DNA of 64,000 nucleotides. Source: Paraburkholderia rhizosphaerae (GTDB lineage Bacteria > Pseudomonadota > Gammaproteobacteria > Burkholderiales > Burkholderiaceae). Each line of letters opens with the position of its first letter. The stretch's first letter is position 1. Location of the stretch: contig NZ_SORE01000004.1 of the NCBI RefSeq assembly GCF_004366595.1, positions 124,001 to 188,000 on the forward strand, written 5' to 3'. The position numbers and the translations under genes were made by a program. Of the stretch, positions 56,230 through 64,000 are shown in pieces. The notes below the pieces were generated by a model. That model worked only from the letters and a program-made list of their open reading frames with translations. It was not told the origin of the DNA and made no database searches.

Positions 56230-58167
56230 TTATTCACCATCGTTTGCGGGTTGCGCGCTATCGAGGTTTCCATAGAGCTTGACCTTCGCACGCGAACGCA
56301 ACGCATCCAGATACGCCTGCATCTGCGCCTGCGCATCAACTTGCGCGACTTGCTGCTGGGCTGCGGCAAGACGCTGCGCATCGATCGGCGCGGGCGGCAC
56401 GATCGCGTTCACGCGATAGATGGCATATCCTTCGTTACCCAGATCGACGCCGACGTAGGCCGGCAATTTCTGCGCATCGACCTTGTAAATTGCACTCAGT
56501 GCGGCAGGCGGCACGCCTTGCGGATCGTTGCGCGATACCTTCAGCGCGGACGAAAAACCCGCAGTCGATTTCGACTTCTGCAACTCGGCGAGCTTCGCGG
56601 CGCCTTCTTTCTGCGCGAGTTCCGTGGATTGTTGCGCGACCAACTTCTGCCGCACGGCATCCTTGATCGTGTCGAGTGCAGGCACCGCGGCCGGCTTGAA
56701 GTCGGTCACATGCGCGGAGATCAACGTGTTGTTGCCGACGTCGATTGCCTGCGTGTTGTTGCGGTCCTTCACCGAATCGCCGGCGAATACCGCGGCGAGG
56801 AACTTTGGATTATTCAGCGGGCTGTCCGCCGGCAACGCGGGATTCGGATGCTCGGTGACGGTGGCCGTCTGCAGTTGCAGCTTGTACTTGTCGGCCGCCG
56901 GCTGCAAACCCTTCGCCTTTTCATAGACGATCGACGTGAAGCCGTCCGAATCGTCACTGAACGCTTTCGCGGCCTGTTGGGCCTGCACATCCTTTTCGAT
57001 CGCCTGCTTGACGTCGTCGAACGGCTTGGTCACCTCCGGCTTGATGTCGGTCACCTTGACGATGTGAAAGCCGAAATCGGTCTGCACGATGTTGCTGATC
57101 TCATCCTTCTTCAGGCTGAACACCGCATCGTCGAATGCCTTACCGCCCGCGATCATGCCACGCGTGAAGTAGCCGAGGTCGCCGCCCTTCGATGCCGAGC
57201 CCGGGTCCTGCGACTCTTTTTGTGCAATCGCCGCGAACTGATCCGGATGCGCCTTCACTTGCGCGAGGATCGCTTCGGCCTTCTGCTTCGCTTTTTCCTT
57301 GTCGGCCGCGCTTGCGTCCTTCGGCGCCGAGATCAGGATGTGGCTCGCGCGCACTTCGCCTTCGGTGCGGTAGTGCGCGATGTTGTCCTGGTAGTACTTC
57401 TGCAGATCGGCGTCGGTCGGCTTCGCGGATGCGGCAAGCGTGGCCGGCGACAGCACGACGTATTGAATAGTGGCCGTCGCGGGTGTCGCGAACGCATCCT
57501 TATGCGCGTCGTAGTACGCCTGCACTTGCGCATCGGTCGGCTGCACTTTCGATGCGTAGTCCTGCGAGCGGAACGCGAGGCCCTGCACTTCACGCTGCTG
57601 CTCGGCGAGTTCGGTCAGATGCTGCGCGAGCGCCTTCGGCACGAACGCGGTGCTCTGGATGGCCGCAGGCAGCTCCTGCATCGCCATTCCGTAGCGGACC
57701 TGCTCCTGATACTGGTCAGGCGTGAGGCCCTGCATGGCGAGCAACTGCTTGTAGCGATCCAGATCGATCGAGCCATCGGGCTTTTTCAGCGATGCGATGA
57801 CCGGGTCGGCCATCAGCGCGCGGCGCAGCGCGTCGTCGGACACGGTCAGATGCAGACGCTGCGTTTCGTCAGCCAGCACGCGCTGCTGGATCAGGCCGTC
57901 GAGCATTTCCTTGCGGCGATCCGGCGTGTCGAACAGCTTTGTGTCGAACTGGTTGCCGAGCATCTGGCGCGCGCGATCCAGTTGCATGCGCATCGAGTTG
58001 TCGTATTCGGCGCGGGTGATCTTGTGTCCATTGACGCTCGCGACATTCGCGCTGTCGTCAAAGAACCCGCGGAAGCCCTGAATGCCCACGAAGCCCAAAC
58101 CCGGCACGATAACCAGGACGAGCATGAACATCATCAGACGTTGGTGATTGCGGAAAAAATCGAGCAT
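56230..58167 (-). CDS. ppiD: Peptidyl-prolyl cis-trans isomerase D
   Basis: 645 aa periplasmic foldase anchored by one N-terminal helix (MLDFFRNHQRLMMFMLVLVI, residues 1-32). A SurA-like chaperone domain follows; the parvulin domain near residues 265-370 has VRASHILISAPKD, ESQDPGSASKGGDLGYF and TDFGFHIVKVTDI. A second, degenerate isomerase-like domain and a C-terminal chaperone region follow. It assists outer-membrane and secreted proteins at the Sec translocon. ATG at 58167; the longer frame has no ribosome site. It is the last gene in the lon-hupB-tRNA block. Confidence 0.95.
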   Translation of the reverse strand: MLDFFRNHQRLMMFMLVLVIVPGLGFVGIQGFRGFFDDSANVASVNGHKITRAEYDNSMRMQLDRARQMLGNQFDTKLFDTPDRRKEMLDGLIQQRVLADETQRLHLTVSDDALRRALMADPVIASLKKPDGSIDLDRYKQLLAMQGLTPDQYQEQVRYGMAMQELPAAIQSTAFVPKALAQHLTELAEQQREVQGLAFRSQDYASKVQPTDAQVQAYYDAHKDAFATPATATIQYVVLSPATLAASAKPTDADLQKYYQDNIAHYRTEGEVRASHILISAPKDASAADKEKAKQKAEAILAQVKAHPDQFAAIAQKESQDPGSASKGGDLGYFTRGMIAGGKAFDDAVFSLKKDEISNIVQTDFGFHIVKVTDIKPEVTKPFDDVKQAIEKDVQAQQAAKAFSDDSDGFTSIVYEKAKGLQPAADKYKLQLQTATVTEHPNPALPADSPLNNPKFLAAVFAGDSVKDRNNTQAIDVGNNTLISAHVTDFKPAAVPALDTIKDAVRQKLVAQQSTELAQKEGAAKLAELQKSKSTAGFSSALKVSRNDPQGVPPAALSAIYKVDAQKLPAYVGVDLGNEGYAIYRVNAIVPPAPIDAQRLAAAQQQVAQVDAQAQMQAYLDALRSRAKVKLYGNLDSAQPANDGE

Positions 58168-58361
58168 GCTTTCAGGCGCAAAAACGGTCCAGAGGACAAG
58201 GTTGCAAGAACGGGGGTGCCAAACGTGACCCGACGTGACCCAACATGACAAGCGGGATGGCCAGGCGCAGATGCCAAAAATTCAGAACGCCCGATAGTAC
58301 AACAGCAGACAACAAAAAAGGCGAACCGGAGTTCGCCTCGCAGTTCGCCTTGCTAGGATGC

Positions 58362-58438
58362 TGGCGGAGTGGACGGGACTCGAACCCGCGACCCCCGGCG
58401 TGACAGGCCGGTATTCTAACCGACTGAACTACCACTCC
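58362..58438 (-). tRNA. tRNA-Asp (anticodon GTC)
   Basis: 77 bases including an encoded CCA. The acceptor stem GGAGTGG pairs with CCACTCC, the anticodon loop reads CTGTCAC with GTC, and the T-loop is TTCGAGT. It lies 37 bases after tRNA-Val on the same strand. Confidence 0.98.
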
Positions 58439-58475
58439 TTGTGTACTTCCCTGTGCTACTCGCGGAGGCTGGAAC

Positions 58476-58551
58476 TGGTGGGTGCTGAGAGGCTCGAACT
58501 CCCGACCTACGCCTTGTAAGGGCGCCGCTCTACCAACTGAGCTAAGCACCC
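58476..58551 (-). tRNA. tRNA-Val (anticodon TAC)
   Basis: 76 bases including an encoded CCA. The acceptor stem GGGTGCT pairs with AGCACCC, the anticodon loop is CTTACAA and the T-loop TTCGAGC. It lies 64 bases after the hupB stop and is probably in the same transcript or closely linked. Confidence 0.98.
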
Positions 58552-58615
58552 GTTCCATGATGCGTCCGCAACCGGCTGAAGGAGGCAAAAGCCTTCACCT
58601 CAACCGGCGAGCCCA

Positions 58616-58888
58616 TTAGTTTAACGCATCCTTCAGAGCTTTGCCAGGCCTAAATTTCGGCACCTTGGCTGCCTTGATCTTGATCGCCGCGCCCGTGCGC
58701 GGGTTGCGGCCCGTGCGCGCGGTGCGCTTGCCAACCGCAAACGTGCCGAAGCCGACCAGCGTGACCGACCCACCCTTCTTCAATGTGCCTTTGACGCCAC
58801 CGATCACCGCGTCGAGCGCCCGTCCTGCCGCGGCTTTAGAAATGTCCGCTTGTTCCGCGATGTGGTCGATCAATTCCGTTTTATTCAT
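58616..58888 (-). CDS. hupB: DNA-binding protein HU-beta
   Basis: 90 aa nucleoid protein that bends and compacts DNA as a dimer. [20 protein letters not shown] begins the fold, and [21 protein letters not shown] forms the DNA-binding arm with the conserved RNPRTG tip. ATG at 58888 follows GGGGGCTGG. An excellent sigma-70 promoter lies about 90-120 bases upstream. It is in the conserved lon-hupB-tRNA order. Confidence 0.97.
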   Translation of the reverse strand: MNKTELIDHIAEQADISKAAAGRALDAVIGGVKGTLKKGGSVTLVGFGTFAVGKRTARTGRNPRTGAAIKIKAAKVPKFRPGKALKDALN

Positions 58889-58951
58889 TCCAGCCCCCGA
58901 GAATGTTGTTGGGCAATCGTGAGAGCGCTTAAAGCGCCCGGTTATAAAGAA

Positions 58952-58972
58952 GCCCGGCATTTTTTGCCGGGC
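58952..58972 (-). promoter_or_regulatory. Hairpin at the predicted 5-prime end of the hupB mRNA
   Basis: A 7-bp GCCCGGC stem encloses an A-rich loop. Given the promoter just upstream, transcription should begin at its outer edge, so the mRNA would start with this stem. Such 5-prime stems can slow decay by RNase E and RppH. Confidence 0.5.
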
Positions 58973-58978
58973 CATTCA

Positions 58979-59007
58979 ATTAGAATGAGCCGAAACCGCC
59001 ATGTCAA
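58979..59007 (-). promoter_or_regulatory. Sigma-70 promoter of hupB
   Basis: On the minus strand TTGACA (59007-59002) and TCTAAT (58984-58979) are separated by exactly 17 bases; only one base differs from consensus. Predicted start is near 58972. Confidence 0.82.
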
Positions 59008-59162
59008 CAGGGGTTGCGCCCAATTCCTGGCAGTTTTTTACATGGTTTTCATGACAAGATTTCGCGAACCGGTCGATGCGCGCGCAACTAAACCGATCGC
59101 GCGCCGCGCCGGTGTTACATGTCGAACGACGCCGCAGCCGTTTTCTGTCTGTAAGGCAAAAT

Positions 59163-59193
59163 AAAAAACCCGCAGCTTTCGCTGCGGGTTTTT
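59163..59193. terminator. Terminator of lon
   Basis: AACCCGCAGC and its complement form a 10-bp stem with a 4-base loop, flanked by A and T runs so that it works in either direction. It lies 35 bases after the lon stop on the minus strand. Confidence 0.9.
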
Positions 59194-59227
59194 GCGGGGT
59201 CTTGCTACTTTAAGTTCGCTCGAACGT

Positions 59228-61651
59228 TTAGTGCTTCACGACCTCGGTCGCCGTGCCCGACTCCGTGGCCGCTTCGCCCACCGGGGTCGCCGGCTTCGGC
59301 TCTTCCTCAGGCAGCGGGGACGGCGAGCGCTCGAGCGCGAGTTCGAGAACCTTGTCGATCCAGCGGACCGGCACGATTTCGATCGCGTTCTTCACGTTGT
59401 CGGGGATCTCGGTCAGATCCTTGACGTTCTCTTCCGGAATCAGCACCAGCTTGATGCCACCGCGGTGCGCCGCCAGCAGTTTCTCTTTCAGGCCGCCAAT
59501 CGGCAGCACTTCGCCGCGCAACGTGATTTCACCCGTCATCGCGACATCCGCGCGCACCGGAATGCCCGTGAGCACCGACACCAGCGCCGTCGTCATCGCG
59601 ATACCGGCGGACGGACCGTCCTTCGGCGTCGCGCCTTCCGGCACGTGAATGTGGATGTCCTGCTTGTCGAACGCTTCGTCCTTGATACCCAGACGCCGCG
59701 AACGCGAACGCACCACTGAACGTGCCGCTTCGACCGATTCCTTCATCACGTCGCCGAGCGAACCGGTACGGATCACGTTGCCCTTGCCGGGCATCACCGC
59801 CGCTTCGATCGTCAGCAGATCGCCGCCCACTTCGGTCCACGCGAGGCCCGTGACCTGCCCGATCTGGTTTTCCTTCGCCGCCAGACCGAAGTCGTACTTG
59901 CGCACGCCGAGGAACGTGTCGAGGTTGCCGCTATCGACGGTCACCGCGCCATCCGCCTTCTTCAGCAGCAGCATCTTCACGACCTTGCGGCAGATCTTCG
60001 ACACTTCACGCTCGAGCGAGCGCACGCCCGCTTCACGCGTGTAGTAGCGAATGATGTCGCGGATCGCCTGTTCCGCCACATCGATCTCGCCGGTACGCAG
60101 ACCATTGTTCTTCTTCTGCTTCGGCAGCAGGTAACGCTGCGCGATGCTGACTTTCTCGTCTTCCGTATAGCCCGACAGACGGATCACTTCCATCCGGTCG
60201 AGCAGCGGCGGCGGGATATTCAGCGAGTTCGACGTCGCGACGAACATCACGTCCGACAGGTCGAAGTCGACCTCGACGTAGTGATCGGCAAATGTATGGT
60301 TCTGCTCCGGATCCAGCACTTCCAGCAGTGCCGACGACGGATCGCCGCGGAAATCCATGCCCATCTTGTCGACTTCGTCGAGCAGGAAGAGCGGATTGCG
60401 CACGCCGACCTTGGTCAGGCTCTGCAGGATCTTGCCCGGCATCGAACCGATATACGTGCGACGGTGGCCGCGGATCTCGGCCTCATCGCGCACGCCCCCC
60501 AGCGCCATGCGCACGAACTTGCGATTCGTTGCGCGCGCAATCGACTGCCCGAGCGACGTCTTGCCGACACCCGGAGGCCCGACCAGGCACAGAATCGGCG
60601 CCTTCACCTTGTCCACGCGTTGTTGAACCGCGAGGTACTCGAGAATCCGTTCCTTCACCTTCTCGAGGCCGAAGTGATCTTCGTCGAGCACGCGCTCGGC
60701 GTTCGACAGGTCGTTGTTGACCTTGCTCTTCTTGCGCCACGGCAAGCCGATCAGCGTGTCGATATAGTTGCGCACGACGGTCGCTTCGGCGGACATCGGC
60801 GACATCAGCTTGAGCTTCTTGAGCTCCGCATCGGCCTTCTTCTTCGCTTCCTTCGGCATGCGCGCGGCCGTAATGCGCTTCTCGAGTTCTTCGAGATCCG
60901 CACCCTCTTCGCCTTCGCCCAATTCCTTCTGGATCGCCTTCACCTGCTCGTTCAGGTAGTACTCCCGCTGGCTCTTCTCCATCTGACGCTTCACGCGTCC
61001 GCGGATGCGCTTTTCGACCTGCAGGATGTCGATTTCGGCTTCGAGTTGCGCGAGCAGATGCTCAAGACGCTCGATGACCGGGAACATCTCGAGAATGTGC
61101 TGCTTCTGGTCGAGCTTGAGCGGCAGATGCGCGGCGATGGTATCCGCGAGTCGGCCCGCTTCATCGATGCCCGACAGCGATGTCAAAATTTCCGGCGGGA
61201 TCTTCTTGTTCAGCTTCACGTACTGGTCGAACTGCGACACGATCGCGCGGCGCAGCGCTTCAGTTTCCGCGCTATCCGCATGATCGGGTTCGAGTGGCAT
61301 CACCTCGCACGAGAACTGCGTTTCCTGTTCTTCGATCGACAGCGTCTTCGCGCGCTGCAATCCCTCGACCAGCACCTTCACCGTGCCGTCGGGCAACTTG
61401 AGCATTTGCAGGATGTTCGCGACGCACCCGACCTCATACATGTCTTTTTCGGTCGGCTCATCCTTGGCCGCTGTCTTCTGCGCGACAAGCATGATGTGCT
61501 TGCCGCCTTCCATCGCCGCTTCGAGCGCTTTGATCGACTTTGGACGCCCCACGAAGAGCGGAATCACCATGTGCGGGAAGACGACCACGTCTCGCAGCGG
61601 GAGCAGCGGGAGCGTGACGCGTTCCGGCGGGAGGAGTTGGGTTCCTGACAT
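59228..61651 (-). CDS. lon: ATP-dependent Lon protease
   Basis: 807 aa cytoplasmic protease that removes misfolded and regulatory proteins. The N-terminal substrate domain (1-300) begins with [20 protein letters not shown]. The AAA+ module has Walker [14 protein letters not shown] near residue 357 and [10 protein letters not shown]. The protease domain has the catalytic Ser in [10 protein letters not shown] near 680 and the Lys in [14 protein letters not shown] near 723. The ATG has GGGGAAATGA upstream. It follows clpX on the same strand but is separated from it by a terminator, so it has its own promoter, which I could not locate with confidence. Confidence 0.97.
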   Translation of the reverse strand: MSGTQLLPPERVTLPLLPLRDVVVFPHMVIPLFVGRPKSIKALEAAMEGGKHIMLVAQKTAAKDEPTEKDMYEVGCVANILQMLKLPDGTVKVLVEGLQRAKTLSIEEQETQFSCEVMPLEPDHADSAETEALRRAIVSQFDQYVKLNKKIPPEILTSLSGIDEAGRLADTIAAHLPLKLDQKQHILEMFPVIERLEHLLAQLEAEIDILQVEKRIRGRVKRQMEKSQREYYLNEQVKAIQKELGEGEEGADLEELEKRITAARMPKEAKKKADAELKKLKLMSPMSAEATVVRNYIDTLIGLPWRKKSKVNNDLSNAERVLDEDHFGLEKVKERILEYLAVQQRVDKVKAPILCLVGPPGVGKTSLGQSIARATNRKFVRMALGGVRDEAEIRGHRRTYIGSMPGKILQSLTKVGVRNPLFLLDEVDKMGMDFRGDPSSALLEVLDPEQNHTFADHYVEVDFDLSDVMFVATSNSLNIPPPLLDRMEVIRLSGYTEDEKVSIAQRYLLPKQKKNNGLRTGEIDVAEQAIRDIIRYYTREAGVRSLEREVSKICRKVVKMLLLKKADGAVTVDSGNLDTFLGVRKYDFGLAAKENQIGQVTGLAWTEVGGDLLTIEAAVMPGKGNVIRTGSLGDVMKESVEAARSVVRSRSRRLGIKDEAFDKQDIHIHVPEGATPKDGPSAGIAMTTALVSVLTGIPVRADVAMTGEITLRGEVLPIGGLKEKLLAAHRGGIKLVLIPEENVKDLTEIPDNVKNAIEIVPVRWIDKVLELALERSPSPLPEEEPKPATPVGEAATESGTATEVVKH

Positions 61652-61780
61652 TTCATTTCCCCATGAGTGGAATCAGTTCGTTCGGTAATTAAGGCCGCGG
61701 GAAAGGATTGCAAGCCTACGCGTGTGGAGAAAAGTTCAGTGACACCAAGAAACAGTCCATCCTGATCACAAGATAAACGA

Positions 61781-61815
61781 AAAAAGCCGTTCACGTCGCC
61801 ATGAACGGCTTTTTC
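61781..61815 (-). terminator. Terminator of clpX
   Basis: AGCCGTTCA and its complement form a 9-bp stem with an 8-base loop, flanked by A and T runs on both sides. It lies 22 bases after the clpX stop. Confidence 0.9.
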
Positions 61816-61836
61816 TCAAAAATCGGGAAGCGCCGA

Positions 61837-63108
61837 TCAATTCGAGCCCGCAACCTTCGGTGCGTCTTCATAGATCAACAGCGGCTTACCGTCGCCGTCG
61901 ATCACGTTATCGTCGATGATGACCTTGCTAACGCCTTTCATCGCCGGTAATTCATACATCACATCGAGCAACGCCTGTTCGAGAATCGAACGCAGTCCGC
62001 GTGCGCCCGTCTTGCGACGGATCGCCTTGCGGGCGACAGCCTGCAGTGCCGGCGGCCGGATTTCCAGTTCGACGCGTTCCATGCTGAACAGCTTATGGTA
62101 TTGCTTGACGAGTGCATTCTTTGGTTCAACAAGAATTTTCATCAATGCCGCTTCATCGAGCTTGCCGAGTGTCGCCACGACCGGCAGGCGGCCGATCAAT
62201 TCAGGTATCAACCCGAATTTGATCAGATCTTCCGGCTCGACATCGCGCAGCACTTCTCCCGCGTCCCGGTCCTGCTTGCTCTTCACGCTAGCGCCGAAGC
62301 CGATGCCGGTCTTCTCGGTGCGATCGACAATCACCTTCTCGAGGCCGTCGAACGCCCCACCGCAGATAAAGAGGATGTTGGTCGTATCAACCTGGATGAA
62401 ATCCTGGTTCGGGTGCTTACGCCCGCCTTGCGGCGGCACCGACGCCATCGTGCCTTCGACGAGCTTTAGCAGCGCCTGCTGGACGCCTTCGCCGGACACG
62501 TCGCGCGTGATCGATGGGTTGTCCGACTTGCGGCTGATCTTGTCGATCTCATCGATATAAACAATGCCGCGCTGCGCCTTATCGACCTCGTAGTTGCAGT
62601 TCTGCAGCAGCTTCTGGATGATGTTCTCGACGTCTTCGCCGACATAGCCTGCTTCAGTCAACGTAGTGGCGTCCGCAATCACGAACGGCACATTGAGCAG
62701 GCGCGCGAGCGTCTGAGCAAGCAGCGTCTTGCCCGAGCCAGTCGGGCCAATCAGCAGGATGTTGCTCTTCGAGAGTTCGATCTCGTCTTTCTTGTCGAGA
62801 TGCTTCAGCCGCTTGTAGTGGTTGTACACAGCCACCGCGAGAATTTTCTTCGCGCGTTCCTGGCCGATCACGTACTGATCGAGAATTTCGCGGATTTCCT
62901 GCGGGCTCGGCAGATCGGACTTCGACATGCCGGTTTCGACACCTGCGCCCGCCGCCTCGTCGCGGATGATTTCGTTGCACAGGTCGATACATTCATCGCA
63001 GATGAACACCGACGGGCCAGCGATCAGCTTTTTGACTTCGTGCTGACTTTTGCCGCAAAACGAGCAATACAACAGCTTTTCGCTGTTTGAACCTTTTTTG
63101 TCCGCCAT
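61837..63108 (-). CDS. clpX: ATP-dependent Clp protease ATPase subunit ClpX
   Basis: 423 aa unfoldase feeding ClpP. The N-terminal zinc domain has CSFC and CDECIDLC (Cys15, 18, 37, 40 approximately). Walker [14 protein letters not shown] is near residue 120, pore loop GYVGEDVE near 153, [18 protein letters not shown] near 193 and the ClpP-docking loop TGIGFGA near 270. Length is normal. It lies 200 bases after clpP on the same strand. Confidence 0.97.
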   Translation of the reverse strand: MADKKGSNSEKLLYCSFCGKSQHEVKKLIAGPSVFICDECIDLCNEIIRDEAAGAGVETGMSKSDLPSPQEIREILDQYVIGQERAKKILAVAVYNHYKRLKHLDKKDEIELSKSNILLIGPTGSGKTLLAQTLARLLNVPFVIADATTLTEAGYVGEDVENIIQKLLQNCNYEVDKAQRGIVYIDEIDKISRKSDNPSITRDVSGEGVQQALLKLVEGTMASVPPQGGRKHPNQDFIQVDTTNILFICGGAFDGLEKVIVDRTEKTGIGFGASVKSKQDRDAGEVLRDVEPEDLIKFGLIPELIGRLPVVATLGKLDEAALMKILVEPKNALVKQYHKLFSMERVELEIRPPALQAVARKAIRRKTGARGLRSILEQALLDVMYELPAMKGVSKVIIDDNVIDGDGKPLLIYEDAPKVAGSN

Positions 63109-63308
63109 AGATATGTAAGCCTCCGGACACTCCGAGTAACATGATACGCCGTTTGCCGCGCCCTCACCCTCGGCGCGGACCAGTGCAAAAGCTGACGGCG
63201 TTTGCCGCAGGCGATCAGACGGGTCTTATTATTTCACAACGTTTTTATCCGACGCTCTTTCCCCAATTACAGGAAAAATGCGCCGGATCAGCGATGCCCG
63301 CGTACCAC

Positions 63309-63980
63309 TCAAGGACGCTTGTGCAGCACCTGGTCAACGAGGCCATACGCTTGCGCGTCGTCGCCGGACATAAAATTGTCGCGGTCCGTGTCACGCTGGA
63401 TGCGATCGACCGGCTGACCCGTGTGATGGGACAGTAATTGATTCAACCGTTCCTTCAAATACAGGATTTCACGGGCCTGGATTTCGATGTCCGACGCCTG
63501 ACCGCGCGCGCCGCCCAGCGGCTGGTGGATCATCACGCGCGCATTGGGCAATGCGAAACGCTTGCCCTTCGCACCGGCTGCCAGCAGAAATGCGCCCATG
63601 CTGGCCGCGAGGCCCATGCACAGCGTCGACACGTCCGGCTTGATGAATTGCATCGTGTCGTAGATGGCCATGCCGGCCGACACCGAACCACCCGGGCTGT
63701 TGATATAAAAGCTGATGTCTTTGTCCGGGTTTTCACTCTCAAGGAACAGCAACTGCGCGATCACGAGGTTCGCAGTCTGATCGTTCACTTCGCCGACCAG
63801 GAACACCACCCGCTCCTTCAACAGACGCGAGTAGATGTCGTAAGAGCGCTCACCGCGACCGCTCGTCTCCACGACGATCGGCACCAGGCCGAGCGCCTGC
63901 GCTTCGAGATCCCGATCCCTCGACTGGGTCGACAACGTCTGGGAGGTCAGCGTGTCCAGCATTTGAGCGCGGAAGGTCAT
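63309..63980 (-). CDS. clpP: ATP-dependent Clp protease proteolytic subunit
   Basis: 223 aa serine protease forming the 14-mer chamber used by ClpX. The catalytic Ser is in [11 protein letters not shown] near residue 120, His in MIHQPLGG near 145 and Asp in [10 protein letters not shown] near 194. [19 protein letters not shown] is the oxyanion region. The N terminus is about 15-20 residues longer than in E. coli before the conserved [21 protein letters not shown]; a second ATG six codons in is also possible. The complete gene ends 20 bases before the window edge; tig is expected beyond it. Confidence 0.96.
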   Translation of the reverse strand: MTFRAQMLDTLTSQTLSTQSRDRDLEAQALGLVPIVVETSGRGERSYDIYSRLLKERVVFLVGEVNDQTANLVIAQLLFLESENPDKDISFYINSPGGSVSAGMAIYDTMQFIKPDVSTLCMGLAASMGAFLLAAGAKGKRFALPNARVMIHQPLGGARGQASDIEIQAREILYLKERLNQLLSHHTGQPVDRIQRDTDRDNFMSGDDAQAYGLVDQVLHKRP

Positions 63981-64000
63981 GCAATGGATCCTTGTCTGGA

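Noticed and set aside
56167..58248. 693-codon plus-strand frame
   Set aside because: Antisense to ppiD over nearly its whole length; no ribosome site or recognisable domain.
60281..61648. 455-codon plus-strand frame
   Set aside because: Antisense to lon; His/Arg/Leu-rich shadow frame.
61652..61780. Heat-shock (sigma-32) promoter for lon
   Set aside because: Expected from biology, but no convincing CTTGAA and CCCCAT pair at proper spacing could be found.

Overview
This window looks like a chromosomal segment from a Burkholderiaceae bacterium, most likely Burkholderia sensu lato (Burkholderia, Paraburkholderia or a close relative). The DNA is GC-rich, with GC-biased third codon positions. It carries the gene order typical of that family at its right end: clpP, clpX, lon, hupB, tRNA-Val, tRNA-Asp, ppiD, all on the minus strand. 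It also carries the mltG-tmk-holB-tatD block and an mprF-virJ pair. The genus call is inference from gene content, not from a marker comparison.

Layout. 0-8.5 kb: manC (GDP-mannose supply) behind an AT-rich leader, a transposase-derived regulator-like gene, a YciI protein, a PsiF-repeat protein, a small two-helix membrane protein, a SYLF lipoprotein and a GT4 glycosyltransferase. 8.8-12.7 kb: a tight minus-strand group of MscS-type channel, otsA and a predicted ATPase, suggesting an osmotic-stress operon. 13.3-18.7 kb: a Rap1a/Tai-like secreted protein, an ankyrin protein, then tatD, a GNAT enzyme, holB, tmk and mltG on the minus strand, with ygfZ divergent. 20.5-24.5 kb: an NRDE protein and three metabolic enzymes (alpha/beta hydrolase, SDR, MDR reductase). 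24.5-26.1 kb: a lower-GC patch with an unrecognised lipoprotein, the best candidate for recently acquired DNA. 26.2-34.3 kb: thioesterase, Dabb, GYD, LEA14-like lipoprotein, DMT exporter, nicotinamidase, a bifunctional beta-oxidation enzyme and an acyl-CoA ligase. 34.4-38.6 kb: selO, msrB, yciB, a BolA gene and a PpiC foldase, all plus strand. 38.9-43.2 kb: mprF and a VirJ/AcvB gene overlapping by four bases. 43.4-56.1 kb: purL, a DadA-type oxidoreductase, NAD(P)HX repair enzyme, CPBP protease, pgi, ybbA/tesA and a small lipoprotein. 56.2-64 kb: the ppiD-tRNA-hupB-lon-clpX-clpP protein quality-control block.

Functional themes are envelope and stress physiology: trehalose synthesis with mechanosensitive release, lysyl-phosphatidylglycerol synthesis with its probable hydrolase, oxidative repair (selO, msrB), and periplasmic and cytoplasmic protein quality control. 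I found no CRISPR array, no intact insertion sequence, no prophage and no recognisable defence island.

The most notable unexplained structures are short tandem repeats placed at gene boundaries. They include a hexamer encoding a Gly-Thr tail on the MscS channel just before otsA, six 10-bp units carrying Shine-Dalgarno-like motifs directly before a beta-oxidation gene, and a degenerate array running through the ygfZ stop codon. Other notable items are a DUF4096-type transposase head fused to an unknown C-terminal domain with no DDE catalytic core, and the lower-GC lipoprotein patch.
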